43,645 bases of DNA from Gardnerella massiliensis (GCF_003408845.1 NZ_LRTV01000006.1:1-43645); one strand, 5' to 3'; positions 8,533 through 17,982 are shown, numbered from the stretch's first letter. The notes: generated from the letters alone by a model not told the origin. Numbers and translations: made by a program.

Positions 8533-8539
8533 TGAGGTT

Positions 8540-8836
8540 ATGCCTACATTCACACGCGAAGAAATTGAGCATTTGGGTGTTTTGTCCCAGATTGCTTTAA
8601 GCGACGAGGAAATTAGTCGCTTGCAAGGCGAATTAAACGTCATTGCAGAATCTATTAATAAGGTGCAGGAAGTCGCTGGCGAAGATGTGCCACCTACTGC
8701 AAATCCAGTACCTCTGGAAGCGTATTTGCGTCCAGATGAGCCTGCTACACCATTGACTCAGGAAGAAGCGCTTTCTGGCGCTCCTCGAAGTGAGTCTGGC
8801 ATGTTTGTGGCGCCTCGCATTTTGGGGGAGGAATAA
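8540..8836 (+). CDS. gatC: Aspartyl/glutamyl-tRNA amidotransferase subunit C
   Basis: GatC is a 98-residue subunit that stabilises GatA in the heterotrimer correcting Glu-tRNA(Gln) and/or Asp-tRNA(Asn). The protein starts [21 protein letters not shown], followed by the typical helical segment [18 protein letters not shown]. The proline-rich [17 protein letters not shown] tail wraps between the other subunits in known structures. The length is standard. It ends four bases before gatA, and the order gatC-gatA-gatB is the common actinobacterial operon. Confidence 0.95.
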   Translation: MPTFTREEIEHLGVLSQIALSDEEISRLQGELNVIAESINKVQEVAGEDVPPTANPVPLEAYLRPDEPATPLTQEEALSGAPRSESGMFVAPRILGEE

Positions 8837-8839
8837 AAC

Positions 8840-10381
8840 ATGACTAATACTCAAGATTTAGTGAAGCTTTCTGCTGCCGAGATGGCCAAGGCTGTAAAAG
8901 CTAAGGAAGTTTCTAGCCGCGAGCTGGTGGAAGCTCATTTGGCTGTAATTGAATCAGCTGAACCAGAAATCAAAGCATTCTTGCACGTTTCTGCAGATAT
9001 TGCGCTTGAGCAAGCAGATGCTTTTGATAAAAAGAATGCTAATGGCGAGGCTGAAGGTTTACCTGAGCTTGCTGGTGTGCCAATTGCAATCAAGGACATG
9101 ATTGTTACTAAGGGCATTCCAACCACTGCAGCTTCTAAGATTCTTGAAGGTTGGGTGCCGCCTTACGACGCTACTGTTATTGAAAAGCTCAAGGCAGCCG
9201 GCATGCCAATTCTTGGCAAGACTAATTTGGATGAGTTCGCTCAAGGTTCTTCTACTGAACATTCCGCGTACCAAACCACCTGCAATCCTTGGGATACTGA
9301 GCGCGTTCCAGGCGGTTCTGGCGGCGGTTCTGCTGCGGCCGTGGCTGCTTTCGAAGCTCCTATTGCTTTGGGTACGGATACCGGCGGTTCCATTCGCCAG
9401 CCTGGTGCTTTAACTGGTACTGTTGGCGCAAAGCCAACTTACGGTGGTGTTAGCCGCTTTGGTGCAATCGCTATGGCAAGTTCCTTGGATCAGATTGGTC
9501 CTGTTTCTCGTACCGTTCTTGACTCTGCGCTTTTGCAGGAGATTATCGGCGGCAACGATAGGCGCGATTCTACTTCTATTCCAGCTCCTGTTCCTCCAAT
9601 GGCTCAGGCAGCACGCGAAGGCGCTCGCCGTGATTTGAAGGGCGTAAAGGTTGGTCTTGTTAAGGAGCTTAGTGGCGACGGCTTCCAGCCAGGCGTTGAA
9701 GCGCGCTTTAATGAAGCTGTGCAATTACTTAAGGATATGGGCGCAGAGGTAACGGAAGTTTCCTGCCCTCATTTCCCTTACTCTTTGGCTGCATACTACA
9801 TTATTATGCCTTCGGAAGTTAGCTCCAACTTGGCTCGCTACGACGGCATGCGCTACGGTTTGCGCGTAATGCCACCAGCAGATAAGCCTCAGACGGCTGC
9901 GAATATGATGGCTGCAACTCGTGAAGCTGGATTCGGCGACGAAGTAAAGCGCCGTATTATTCTCGGTACTTATGCTCTTTCCGCCGGCTACTATGACGCG
10001 TGGTATGGCTCTGCACAAAAGGTTCGTACGCTTATTATTCGTGACTTTGAAGAAGCGTTTAAGAAGGTAGATGTTCTCGTTTCCCCAACAAGCCCTACAA
10101 CGGCGTTTAAGTTTGGTGAGAAGATGAACGATCCACTTGCTATGTACATGAACGATATTGCTACGATTCCTGCAAACATGGCTGGCGTTCCAGCTTTGAG
10201 CCTCCCAGCTGGCTTAAGCGACGATGGCTTGCCTGTAGGTATGCAGATTATTGCTCCGCAATGCCATGATGAGAAGATGTACAAGCCTGCAGCAGCGTTG
10301 GAAGCAGCGCTCGAAGAAAAGTGGGGCGGCCCAATTTGGAAGCCGCTTAAAGCTGGTTGGCTCGATTCATTGGCTAAGTAA
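8840..10381 (+). CDS. gatA: Aspartyl/glutamyl-tRNA amidotransferase subunit A
   Basis: This 513-residue amidase-signature enzyme releases ammonia from glutamine for tRNA amidation. The catalytic Ser-cisSer-Lys triad is visible: Lys in VPIAIKDM (about 85), the first Ser in the glycine/serine loop [11 protein letters not shown] (about 158-168) and the nucleophilic Ser in [12 protein letters not shown] (about 178-189). The start has GGGGGAGG upstream (8823-8830). The gene is co-transcribed with gatC and gatB. Repeated AGTAAAG units surround the stop codon. Confidence 0.96.
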   Translation: MTNTQDLVKLSAAEMAKAVKAKEVSSRELVEAHLAVIESAEPEIKAFLHVSADIALEQADAFDKKNANGEAEGLPELAGVPIAIKDMIVTKGIPTTAASKILEGWVPPYDATVIEKLKAAGMPILGKTNLDEFAQGSSTEHSAYQTTCNPWDTERVPGGSGGGSAAAVAAFEAPIALGTDTGGSIRQPGALTGTVGAKPTYGGVSRFGAIAMASSLDQIGPVSRTVLDSALLQEIIGGNDRRDSTSIPAPVPPMAQAAREGARRDLKGVKVGLVKELSGDGFQPGVEARFNEAVQLLKDMGAEVTEVSCPHFPYSLAAYYIIMPSEVSSNLARYDGMRYGLRVMPPADKPQTAANMMAATREAGFGDEVKRRIILGTYALSAGYYDAWYGSAQKVRTLIIRDFEEAFKKVDVLVSPTSPTTAFKFGEKMNDPLAMYMNDIATIPANMAGVPALSLPAGLSDDGLPVGMQIIAPQCHDEKMYKPAAALEAALEEKWGGPIWKPLKAGWLDSLAK

Positions 10382-10414
10382 AGTGAAGTAAAGCTTTAAG
10401 TAAGAAGGATTCTC

Positions 10415-11914
10415 ATGGCTGAAAAACTTATGAAATATGCCGATGCTGTGGAGCAATTTGACCCAGTTTTCGGTTTGGAAACCCACGTTGAGTTGAGCAC
10501 GCGCACTAAGCTGTTCTGCCCGGCGGAAGTATCGTTTGGTGGCGAACCAAATACGCAGCTAACTCCTGTGAGCCTTGGTTTGCCAGGTTCTTTGCCAGTG
10601 TTAAATAAGACTGCAGTTGATTACGCTATTAAGCTCGGTTTGGCGTTGCATTGCGAAATTGCTGAGTGGAGCCAGTTCGCTCGTAAGAACTACTTCTACC
10701 CAGATATGCCTCGCGACTACCAGATTTCCCAGTACGACAAGCCTACTAATGGCAACGGTTACTTGGATGTTGAGCTTGAAGATGGCACGGTATTCCGCGT
10801 GCCGATTGAACGCGCTCACATTGAGGATGACGCTGGTAAGAATACTCACGTTGGTGGCGCTGACGGCCGAATCGAAGGCGCAAATCACTCTTTGGTTGAT
10901 TACAATCGCGCAGGTGTACCTTTGATTGAGATTGTAACTAAGCCAATTGAAGGTGCGGGCGCTCGCGCTCCAGAAATTGCCGGCGCTTACATGCGTGCTA
11001 TTCGCGATATTGTTCGCGCTCTCAACATTTCCCACGCTCGTATGGAGCAGGGCAATATGCGTGCTGACGTGAATGTTTCGCTTCGTCGCAAGTCGACTGA
11101 TCCATTTGGTACGCGTTCCGAAACCAAGAATGTGAACACGTTCCGTGGTATTGAAAAGACGTTGCAATATGAGATTCGTCGCCAGGCTGCTATTTTGAGC
11201 GAAGGCGGCGAGATTTTGCAGGAAACTCGTCACTGGGATGAAGCAACTCAAACCACTGCTGGCGGTCGTGTGAAGTCGGATGCTGACGATTACCGTTACT
11301 TCCCAGATCCTGATTTGGTTATGCTTCACATCACGAAAGATCATATTGAGCGCATGAAGGCCGAAATGCCGGAAATGCCTCGTGAACGCCGTAACCGTTT
11401 GCAAAGCGAATGGGGTATTAGCGATCTTGAAATGCGCGATATTTTGAACGCAGATGCTCTTGATTTGGTTGAAGAAACCGTTAAGGCTGGTGCAACTGCA
11501 GCAGGCGCTAAGAAGTGGTGGCTCGGTGAGCTTGCTCGTGAAGCAAACACTCGTGGCGTGACTTTGGAAGAGTTGCCTATTACTCCGCAAGATGTGGCTG
11601 AAGTTGAAAAGCTAATTGCAGACGGCAATCTTAACGATAAGCTCGCTAAGCAAACTGTTGCTTGCGTTTTGGCTGGCGAGGGCAAGCCTGATGAAGTTGT
11701 TAAGAAGCACGGATTCAAGGTTATGAACGACGACGGTGCTTTGGAAGCCGCTGTTGACGCTGCTCTTGCGGCCGACCCAGAAGTTGCAGAAAAGCTTAAG
11801 GCTGGCAATATGAAGCCAATGGGCGCAATTATTGGTGCTGTTATGCGTGCAACTAAAGGTCAGGCTGATGCTAAAGCCGTTACTAAGATTGTGATGGCAA
11901 AAATTAAAGCATAA
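10415..11914 (+). CDS. gatB: Aspartyl/glutamyl-tRNA amidotransferase subunit B
   Basis: GatB is a 499-residue subunit that binds the mischarged tRNA, activates it with ATP and receives ammonia from GatA. The N-terminal catalytic domain shows FGLETHVEL and [33 protein letters not shown] and DDAGKNTH follow. RADVNVSLR and [22 protein letters not shown] come next. The C-terminal helical and YqeY-like tail domain ends [21 protein letters not shown]. An AGAAGGAT ribosome site precedes ATG 10415. The complete trimer suggests that the organism makes Gln-tRNA (and perhaps Asn-tRNA) by the indirect route. Confidence 0.96.
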   Translation: MAEKLMKYADAVEQFDPVFGLETHVELSTRTKLFCPAEVSFGGEPNTQLTPVSLGLPGSLPVLNKTAVDYAIKLGLALHCEIAEWSQFARKNYFYPDMPRDYQISQYDKPTNGNGYLDVELEDGTVFRVPIERAHIEDDAGKNTHVGGADGRIEGANHSLVDYNRAGVPLIEIVTKPIEGAGARAPEIAGAYMRAIRDIVRALNISHARMEQGNMRADVNVSLRRKSTDPFGTRSETKNVNTFRGIEKTLQYEIRRQAAILSEGGEILQETRHWDEATQTTAGGRVKSDADDYRYFPDPDLVMLHITKDHIERMKAEMPEMPRERRNRLQSEWGISDLEMRDILNADALDLVEETVKAGATAAGAKKWWLGELAREANTRGVTLEELPITPQDVAEVEKLIADGNLNDKLAKQTVACVLAGEGKPDEVVKKHGFKVMNDDGALEAAVDAALAADPEVAEKLKAGNMKPMGAIIGAVMRATKGQADAKAVTKIVMAKIKA

Positions 11915-11918
11915 TATG

Positions 11919-11943
11919 GCACTTATATAGTCTTATATAGTGC
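11919..11943 (+). terminator. Weak hairpin after gatB
   Basis: GCAC-TATATA is repeated as TATATA-GTGC around a four-base loop, with one bulged T, followed by TTGTTTT. It is a plausible but AT-rich terminator for gatCAB. Confidence 0.4.
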
Positions 11944-12110
11944 TTGTTTTGAGGAAATGAATACTGCGTGCTTGCTGCAAATATGCAATTGATTTTGCTT
12001 ATTTGTGGTGAGTGCGCAGCATTTACTATGAGTGGGCGTTTTTTGGCAGCACGTAGGTCCAGGTTTCTTCTTTCTGGTATCATATATACTCAGAATCGTG
12101 ATACAAGTAG

Positions 12111-13025
12111 GTGAGTATGCAACAAACCAATGACGGTATTAACAACGTTCGCGAGTTACCAAAAGCTATAGTAATTCCTCCAATCCGAGGAGAGATGGCG
12201 CATCTTCGTCCAGCAACATACGACGATTTGCGACGCATGGATGAGTTGTGTGCGTTTGAAGGCGCTTCGTTGATTACTGGTAAAGATGTGCAAGCGGAAC
12301 GTGCCGTAGTTCACGCTTGGGTTGAGCGTTCAGTTCAATGGTCTCATGGTGGTTTCCCGGAAGAGAAGCCGTCGGAATTGTGCCGTTTTACAGGTGACGC
12401 ACAGTCTCGTCCTACGATTGCTTGGGCTATTGTTCCTGACGTTTTAGATGATGTTAAGAATACTTCTGGTGCCATTATTGGCATGATTTTCCTCATTGAC
12501 ATTGACGGATGGTCTCGTTCTGCAAGAATTCAGGTAGTGCTCGGTAAAGATTATCGAGGCCGTGGCTATTCTCGCGACGCTATGCCTCGCGTAATGACAT
12601 ACGGTTTTGCCTCGGCTCCTACCGGGCTTGGTCTGCACCGCATTTGGGTTGGTGTCCCAGCGACTAATGCGCGTTCGCTTTCCGTATATCAGTCGCTTGG
12701 TTTTATGAAAACTGGTACCGCCCGCGACGCTTTATGGGATGATGGCCAGCAGAAGTATCAAGATTTTGTTGTTATGGATACGCTTGTTGACGAGTATGAT
12801 GCTATTCGTTCGCTTGATGCGTTTGGATTGCACGTTATTGAGGATAATCCTGGAGTTGTTGAAGCGTTGAGTGCGCACGAACATTCTGTAGCGATACCGA
12901 TACAGCAAGATACTGTTGATGCAACGTGGCCGTATAATAACAATACTGAAGAAGCTTCGTCAAAACGAGCTTGGTGGCGTATCATAGGACGCGGCCGTAA
13001 GCGCGATACGGAAGGGAAGCAATGA
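12111..13025 (+). CDS. GNAT family N-acetyltransferase
   Basis: This protein of about 304 residues carries a RimJ/RimL-type acetyltransferase domain at about 25-225. It begins with HLRPATYDDLRRMDELC. VVLGKDYRGRGYSRDAMPRVMTYGF is the acetyl-CoA pyrophosphate-binding R/QxxGxG/A-like segment. LHRIWVGVPATNARSLSVYQSLGF carries the typical late motif with Asn. The C-terminal 75 residues are low in conservation and end in a basic stretch. The start is uncertain: GTG 12111 or ATG 12117, neither with a well-spaced ribosome site, and TATACT at 12085-12090 suggests a very short leader. It overlaps the next gene by four bases. The acetylated substrate is unknown. Confidence 0.82.
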   Translation: MSMQQTNDGINNVRELPKAIVIPPIRGEMAHLRPATYDDLRRMDELCAFEGASLITGKDVQAERAVVHAWVERSVQWSHGGFPEEKPSELCRFTGDAQSRPTIAWAIVPDVLDDVKNTSGAIIGMIFLIDIDGWSRSARIQVVLGKDYRGRGYSRDAMPRVMTYGFASAPTGLGLHRIWVGVPATNARSLSVYQSLGFMKTGTARDALWDDGQQKYQDFVVMDTLVDEYDAIRSLDAFGLHVIEDNPGVVEALSAHEHSVAIPIQQDTVDATWPYNNNTEEASSKRAWWRIIGRGRKRDTEGKQ

Positions 13026-13336
13026 GCGCAGAAGATCTTGATAACTATGAAACCGATGCTGAACTTGCGTTATACAAAGAATATCGCGATGTAATTAAAT
13101 TGTTTACATACGTGGTAGAGACAGAGCGTCGTTTTTATTTAGCAAACAAGGTTGATTTTAACGTTCGTTCTGCAGGCCAAGATGTGTATTTTGACGTGCA
13201 ACTTACTGACGCGTGGGTGTGGGACGTGTATCGTCCTTCTCGTTTTGTAAAAAATGTGCGCATCGTAACTTTTAAGGATGTTAATGTTGAGGAAGTTCAG
13301 AAAACTGACATTGATATTCCTGAATCTATCGCGTGA
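13022..13336 (+). CDS. DUF2469 family conserved actinobacterial protein
   Basis: This 104-residue cytosolic protein begins MSAEDLDNYETDAELALYKEYRDV and continues FTYVVETERRFYLANKVDF. It closely fits the DUF2469 family found across Actinobacteria, which has no established function. It overlaps the acetyltransferase by ATGA, so the two are translationally coupled. The stop codon lies inside a small palindrome (CGCGT, GAT, ACGCG at 13330-13342). Family assignment is from memory of conserved sequence; the function is unknown. Confidence 0.85.
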   Translation: MSAEDLDNYETDAELALYKEYRDVIKLFTYVVETERRFYLANKVDFNVRSAGQDVYFDVQLTDAWVWDVYRPSRFVKNVRIVTFKDVNVEEVQKTDIDIPESIA

Positions 13337-13426
13337 TACGCGTATGCTCGATAAAGATATATAGAAATTTTGCAGGGCGCGTAAAGGTGTTTTGTAAAAA
13401 TTGATCTATTAAGGTATGGAGGACAA

Positions 13427-15046
13427 GTGACGGATACACAATCTCCAAAGGAGTCTGTGGTAATTATCGGCGGCGGGCCGGCAGGGTTGACGGCAGCTTG
13501 GGAACTCGTTAAAGATGGCGGCTCTGAGCGTTACGACGTAACGGTGCTCGAAGCTACGCGCGAATTTGGTGGTATTTCACGCACTGTGAAGTACAACGGT
13601 AATCGCATGGATATTGGTGGTCACCGTTTCTTCTCGAAAGACGATCGCATTATGCAGTGGTGGCGAGATATGTTGCCGTTGCAGGGTGCGCCGTCGTATG
13701 ACGATAAGAAGCTTGGTCGTCACCACGATTTGGAAGCTGGGGGTCCTGACCCTGAGGTTGAGGATGAAGTGATGTTGAAGCGCCATCGCGTTTCGCGTAT
13801 CTTCTGGAATCATCATTTCTTTGATTATCCAATTTCTCTTTCGGCTGCAACCTTGCGTTCTATGGGCTTTATACTGACCATGAAGGTTGGTTTTAGTTAC
13901 TTGTGGTCAATGATTCATAAGCTTCCAGAAACTAATCTTGAGAACTTCTACATTAATCGCTTTGGTAAGAAGCTGTATTCCATGTTCTTCGAAGGTTATA
14001 CTGAGAAGCTTTGGGGTAGGCATCCAAGCCAGATTTCTGCGGATTGGGGTGCTCAGCGCGTTAAAGGCTTAAGCATTGTAGAAGTGTTGAAAAACGCATT
14101 CTCTAAGTTGATGCCAAAGAAGAATGGCGCTAAGAAAGAAGTTGAAACTTCTCTTATCGAGGAATTCTGGTACCCAAAGCTTGGTCCAGGGCAATTATGG
14201 GAGACTGTTGAACGCCGCTGCCGCGAGCAGGGTGCTCATGTCTTAACGGATGCTAAAGTTGTGGCAATTAAGCAGGCTGACGGTAAGATTTCGAGCGTTA
14301 CCATTGAAGACACAAACGGTGAACGTTCTGAGTTGCATGCGGATCAGTTTATTTCTTCTATGCCTATTAAAGATTTGGTTGCCGCTCTTGAACAGGGTGC
14401 TGCTGGAGATGCAAAGGCAGAGGTTCCGTCTGAAATGCAGCGAGTTGCAAAGGGCTTGCCGTATCGCGACTTTGTGACGGTTGGTTTGTTAGTTAAGCGT
14501 ATGCGTTTGCGCAATACTACTACTATTCCAACGCTTGGTAACCCGCCGATTGTGCCAGATTGCTGGATTTATGTGCAGGATCCTGGCTATAAGGTTGGTC
14601 GTTTGCAAATCTTTAATAACTGGAGTCCGTATCTTGTTAAGGATGTCGACAACACGGTTTGGATTGGTCTTGAATACTTCTGCGAGGAAGGCGACGACTT
14701 CTGGAATATGAGCGATGAAGAAGCTCGTAAGTCTGCTATTGAAGAGTTGACGCGCATGCAGGTTATTAACGGTGAAGAAGACGTGCTCGATTCTCATCGT
14801 GAGCGTGTGCCAAAGGCTTACCCAGCTTACTTTGATACGTATGCTCAGATGCCTGAACTTATTAAGTACTTGGATGGTTTTGGTAATTTGTATTGCGTTG
14901 GTCGAAATGGTCAGCATCGTTATAATAACCAAGACCATTCTATGGCGACGGCAATTGAGGCTGTGAAGGATATTCGCACTGGAGCGTCTTCTAAGGAAAA
15001 CGTCTGGTCGGTGAATACTGAAAAGTCTTATCACGAAAAGAAGTAA
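13427..15046 (+). CDS. FAD-dependent oxidoreductase (UDP-galactopyranose-mutase/amine-oxidase-like)
   Basis: This 539-residue flavoprotein starts at GTG 13427 behind a GGAGG ribosome site. The dinucleotide-binding fold is [17 protein letters not shown] (about 11-27). The second FAD contact is [12 protein letters not shown], then [15 protein letters not shown]. The C-terminal FAD segment is [24 protein letters not shown] (about 488-511). This arrangement is shared by UDP-galactopyranose mutase-like and protoporphyrinogen-oxidase-like proteins. Many such actinobacterial proteins sit with polysaccharide genes, but none are adjacent here. A role in sugar or envelope-precursor redox chemistry is a guess; the substrate is unknown. 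Confidence 0.8.
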   Translation: MTDTQSPKESVVIIGGGPAGLTAAWELVKDGGSERYDVTVLEATREFGGISRTVKYNGNRMDIGGHRFFSKDDRIMQWWRDMLPLQGAPSYDDKKLGRHHDLEAGGPDPEVEDEVMLKRHRVSRIFWNHHFFDYPISLSAATLRSMGFILTMKVGFSYLWSMIHKLPETNLENFYINRFGKKLYSMFFEGYTEKLWGRHPSQISADWGAQRVKGLSIVEVLKNAFSKLMPKKNGAKKEVETSLIEEFWYPKLGPGQLWETVERRCREQGAHVLTDAKVVAIKQADGKISSVTIEDTNGERSELHADQFISSMPIKDLVAALEQGAAGDAKAEVPSEMQRVAKGLPYRDFVTVGLLVKRMRLRNTTTIPTLGNPPIVPDCWIYVQDPGYKVGRLQIFNNWSPYLVKDVDNTVWIGLEYFCEEGDDFWNMSDEEARKSAIEELTRMQVINGEEDVLDSHRERVPKAYPAYFDTYAQMPELIKYLDGFGNLYCVGRNGQHRYNNQDHSMATAIEAVKDIRTGASSKENVWSVNTEKSYHEKK

Positions 15047-15099
15047 TTAGTTTTCGCACTTGATTAGTGTTGAACGTCAGGTGCGTATGTTTGTAAAGT

Positions 15100-15142
15100 A
15101 ACGCCAATAATAGTGAACTTCGACCCACTGTTATTGGCGTTT
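15100..15142 (+). terminator. Terminator after the FAD oxidoreductase
   Basis: A 16-bp stem (AACGCCAATAATAGTG with CACTGTTATTGGCGTT, one G-U pair) closes a short loop and is followed by TTTCTTG. Confidence 0.75.
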
Positions 15143-15213
15143 CTTGTATAGTTTATATTGCATTCTAATTTCGCCGTAATTCAGTCGTGTGGATATTAGC
15201 GTGGTAGAGATTT

Positions 15214-15422
15214 GAGATTTTTCGCACTGAGCGAAGGACGCTCGCGCGGATTGCGACGCGCTCGCTACGAAACTCGCGTTGGAAGTCCCCCGGACTTCCA
15301 ACTTAAGCGAGTTTCCGCTCCGAGTTGCCTTCGCGCGCTACGCTTTGAGCGCTTCGGCAGGTCGTCGCGCAGAGCCGCAGGCTACTGACAAGTCGAGCGA
15401 AGAAGAAAAATCGAAAAATCTC
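15214..15422. ncRNA. Candidate structured RNA or MITE-like element (GC-rich)
   Basis: GAGATTTTTCG at 15214-15224 is perfectly complementary to CGAAAAATCTC at 15412-15422. Inside lies a strong nested hairpin: AAACTCGC and GCGAGTTT form the outer stem, GTTGGAAGTCC and GGACTTCCAAC the inner stem, and CCC the loop (15280-15314). Smaller stems (GAGCG/CGCTC; GCGCT/AGCGC) occur on both sides. The block is much richer in GC than its surroundings, as expected of structured RNA in an AT-rich genome. A miniature mobile or palindromic repeat is equally possible. Strand unknown. Confidence 0.45.
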
Positions 15423-15456
15423 GGCGATAGACACGGTTATTAACGATTAGCACGCA

Positions 15457-15596
15457 GAGTTTGGGGGATTTCTCTACGAAAACTAAAAGAGGACTGATGG
15501 AGCAACATTCATAGAGAACGAAGCAGACATTAGAACCTTTAACAACCAGAGCGACTGAAGGACGGGACGTTTGAGGAGAGAAATCCCACAAAACTC
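15457..15596. repeat. 140-bp element with imperfect terminal inverted repeats
   Basis: GAGTTTGGGGGATTTCTCT (15457-15475) is mirrored by AGAGAAATCCCACAAAACTC (15577-15596), with one gap and one mismatch. The 101 bases between have no convincing gene. It may be a miniature inverted-repeat element or an RNA domain linked to the preceding element. Confidence 0.5.
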
Positions 15597-15759
15597 GCGC
15601 CACGCCAAACAAGTTGTAAAACAACCTATAGTAGCGCTTGTACTCGCGTTTATTTAGTTATTCTTTATTTGACTTGAGCTTTTTATTTGGTTACGAAACG
15701 GTTTTGAAGGTGAAGTTGTGTCGGTGGAGTTGTTTTAATTAGTAAAATAATGGTGAATT

Positions 15760-15840
15760 ATGGCGCGTCGAGTTGTACAGCGTCGCAGAGCTGTAGTAGC
15801 ATACATACTGTTTGCTGTCATGTGCATGATTGTGTATTGA
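15760..15840 (+). CDS. Possible 26-residue membrane or leader peptide upstream of rho
   Basis: ATG 15760 opens 26 codons to TGA 15838-15840. The predicted peptide has a basic start (MARRVVQRRR) and a hydrophobic helix (VVAYILFAVMCMIVY), a composition typical of a small single-span membrane protein rather than chance. A GGTGA precedes it by four bases. It ends 88 bases before rho. E. coli rho also has a short leader reading frame (rhoL), but of unrelated sequence. No homology evidence is available here. Confidence 0.4.
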   Translation: MARRVVQRRRAVVAYILFAVMCMIVY

Positions 15841-15928
15841 TAGCAGGTTCGTGACGGATTTTTCCGTAATCTTCCATACAAAGGCTTACCGGTAGTCTAT
15901 TCCGTGTGAGTTAAGGAAAGGCAAAATT

Positions 15929-17887
15929 GTGGCAACAAGCCAAAATCTTGAAAAAATGAAGCTCTCAGAGTTGAAAGATCTTGCGAAGCAAATGGGTTTG
16001 CGTGGCACGTCTACCATGCGCAAGCCTGAGTTGTTGGCTACACTTAATGCAGCGCGCAATGGGGGAGAAGCGCCTGCAGGTGTGAGTGTTCGCATACCTC
16101 GCAACAATACGAGTGCTAATAAAACAGACGTTCGTACTAATACCGAATACGTTGAATCATTAGATGATACTAGCGAAGTAGCAGCGTTAGAAGACTTGAT
16201 TCCAGATGCTTCCTCCGAGCGTCATTATCGTGATGATTCAGATTCTCGTGCTAAGAATCGTCGCCATGATGATAGTCGTAATACTGCGTTCCAGCGTCGT
16301 CGCGCAATGGATGAGCGAGATAATGGTCGCGGTATGCGTTCAGACAGTGCAGATTCTCGTGATTTAGACCAAATTTTGGCAACATTGCCGGGTGAAGAAG
16401 GTCGTTCTGACGATCGTCGCGCCCGTGGTGGTGCTCGTGATTTCGATCGTGATGATCAAGGTAATCGTTCAGACCGTTTCCAGCGTCGTTTGCGTGGGCG
16501 TAGCCGCGATTATGACGATACGCGTTCAGATTATGGCGATCGAGCTGATCGGGCTGATCGAGCCGATCGTTTAGATCGCATGGATCGTGCAGATCGCGAC
16601 GATAGGGACGACCGTGATGATCGTCGCGCAGATCGTCTTGACCGTGCTTCTCGTCTCGATCGTGATAGTCGCGATGGTCGCGACGAGCGTGACATTCGCG
16701 ACTCTCATCGTGATGAGCCTCAAGAGGAATCAGTTCCAGTTGCCGGTATTGTTGACGTGTTGGAATCGTACGCGTTTGTGCGCACTTCTGGCTATTTGCC
16801 AGGGCCAAACGATGTGTACGTATCTATGAGCCAAATTAAAAAGTATGGTCTGCGCAAGGGAGATGCTGTACAAGGCTACATTCGCGCTCCTCGTGATGGT
16901 GATCGTCGTAATCAGCGACAAAAGTTTGTTCCATTGCAGTCTATTGAGAGTATTAACGGCATGAGCGTGGAAGAATCGCAGCAACGTCCGCAATTTGCTA
17001 AGCTTACGCCGTTGTATCCTAATGAGCGACTTCAGCAGGAAACTACTGCTAATCGTATGCTTGGTCGCGTAATAGATTTGATTGCTCCTATTGGTAAGGG
17101 TCAGCGTGGTTTGATTGTTTCCCCGCCTAAGGCCGGTAAGACTATCACGTTGCAGAATATTGCTAACGCTATCACTACCAACAATCCTGAAGTTCATTTG
17201 ATGGTGGTACTTGTGGATGAACGTCCGGAAGAAGTAACCGATATGGAACGTACGGTTCAAGGTGAGGTTATTTCTTCTACTTTTGATCGCCCTGCAACGG
17301 ATCACACTACAGTTGCTGAGCTGGCTATTGAGCGCGCTAAGCGTTTGGTGGAACTCGGCCAGGATGTTGTGTTGCTGCTTGATTCTATGACGCGTTTGGC
17401 ACGTGCTTACAATATTGCTGCTCCTGCTTCAGGCCGTATTCTTTCTGGTGGTGTTGACGCCCAAGCGTTGTATCCGCCAAAGAAGTTCTTTGGTGCTGCA
17501 CGCAATATTGAAAACGGTGGCTCTTTGACTATTATTTCTTCCGCTTTGGTGGAAACTGGTTCGAAGATGGATGAGGTTATCTTTGAAGAGTTTAAGGGCA
17601 CCGGCAATATGGAGTTGCGTTTGAGCCGTGATTTGGCGGATAAGCGATTGTTCCCTGCTGTTGATATTAACGCTTCTGGTACGCGCCGCGAAGAGTTGAT
17701 TACGCCTACTGCAGATTTGCCAGTTATTTATCGTTTGCGTCGTCTATTTGGCGGTCTTGAGCCAGAACAGGCTTATCAGACTTTGATTCCGCGTTTGAAG
17801 AAAACTGCGTCAAATCGCGATTTTTTGGCGGCTATTACGCAACAGACTAATGGAACTACTGGTACTTCTGCGCCAACAGTTGCGTAA
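15929..17887 (+). CDS. rho: Transcription termination factor Rho
   Basis: This 652-residue hexameric RNA helicase starts at GTG 15929 behind AAGGAAAGG. The N-terminal Rho_N helix bundle is at about 7-45 (LSELKDLAKQMGLRG). An Arg/Asp-rich insert, found in actinobacterial Rho, spans about 97-265. The RNA-binding cold-shock-like domain is at about 268-345 (GIVDVLESYAFVRTSGYLPGPNDVYVS). The ATPase domain has Walker A SPPKAGKT (about 397-404), VDERPEEVTDM and Walker B VVLLLDSMTRLARAYN. The insert contains a 9-bp tandem repeat (Asp-Arg-x). A strong terminator follows. Rho often controls its own leader, which makes the structured upstream region notable. Confidence 0.97.
   Translation: MATSQNLEKMKLSELKDLAKQMGLRGTSTMRKPELLATLNAARNGGEAPAGVSVRIPRNNTSANKTDVRTNTEYVESLDDTSEVAALEDLIPDASSERHYRDDSDSRAKNRRHDDSRNTAFQRRRAMDERDNGRGMRSDSADSRDLDQILATLPGEEGRSDDRRARGGARDFDRDDQGNRSDRFQRRLRGRSRDYDDTRSDYGDRADRADRADRLDRMDRADRDDRDDRDDRRADRLDRASRLDRDSRDGRDERDIRDSHRDEPQEESVPVAGIVDVLESYAFVRTSGYLPGPNDVYVSMSQIKKYGLRKGDAVQGYIRAPRDGDRRNQRQKFVPLQSIESINGMSVEESQQRPQFAKLTPLYPNERLQQETTANRMLGRVIDLIAPIGKGQRGLIVSPPKAGKTITLQNIANAITTNNPEVHLMVVLVDERPEEVTDMERTVQGEVISSTFDRPATDHTTVAELAIERAKRLVELGQDVVLLLDSMTRLARAYNIAAPASGRILSGGVDAQALYPPKKFFGAARNIENGGSLTIISSALVETGSKMDEVIFEEFKGTGNMELRLSRDLADKRLFPAVDINASGTRREELITPTADLPVIYRLRRLFGGLEPEQAYQTLIPRLKKTASNRDFLAAITQQTNGTTGTSAPTVA
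16538..16627 (+). repeat. 9-bp tandem repeat in rho, 10 copies
   Basis: Ten units of GATCGNNNN (degenerate in the last copies: GATAG, GACCG) encode Asp-Arg-x triplets. The array lies inside the intrinsically disordered RNA-binding insert. Unit length is a multiple of three, so copy-number changes keep the frame. Confidence 0.85.
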
Positions 17888-17926
17888 GTTTGCAATCGTG
17901 CTGTAGTACTTGTAAATACATACAGC

Positions 17927-17982
17927 AAAGCCCTTCTTGATGTTGAAAACCAAGTTGAATATCAACATTGAGAAGGGCTTTT
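17927..17982. terminator. Terminator downstream of rho
   Basis: A 20-bp stem (AAAGCCCTTCTTGATGTTGA against TCAACATTGAGAAGGGCTTT, two G-U or mismatched pairs) is followed by TTTT. It lies between convergent rho and the aminotransferase, and could serve both. Confidence 0.85.

Larger units (their letters stand above)
7992..8539. other. AT-rich intergenic region between vly and gatC
   Basis: These 548 bases hold the divergent promoters of vly and gatCAB. They are strongly AT-rich near vly, with many short A/T runs. I saw no convincing protein. A minus-strand open frame at 8219-8488 lacks a ribosome site and family features. A consensus DnaA box lies at 8481-8489 and a possible -10 box (TATAGT) at 8527-8532. 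Confidence 0.6.
15143..15928. other. Long gap before rho: structured elements and a small ORF
   Basis: Nearly 790 bases have no conventional gene. They hold a GC-rich 209-bp element bounded by an 11-bp inverted repeat (15214-15422), a 140-bp element bounded by a roughly 19-bp imperfect inverted repeat (15457-15596), a 26-codon reading frame (15760-15840) and the rho leader. No tRNA, tmRNA, RNase P or SRP RNA signature was recognised. Confidence 0.7.

Noticed and set aside
15214..15422. tmRNA, RNase P RNA, SRP RNA or 6C RNA
   Set aside because: No CCA end with T-arm, no GAGGAAAGUCC-type P4 segment, no SRP apical loop, and only five C in a single loop. None fits by eye.
15382..15624. 80-codon open frame on the minus strand in the rho upstream gap
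   Set aside because: It spans the inverted-repeat element and part of the GC-rich element, with no start context or family features. The structured-DNA explanation is better.
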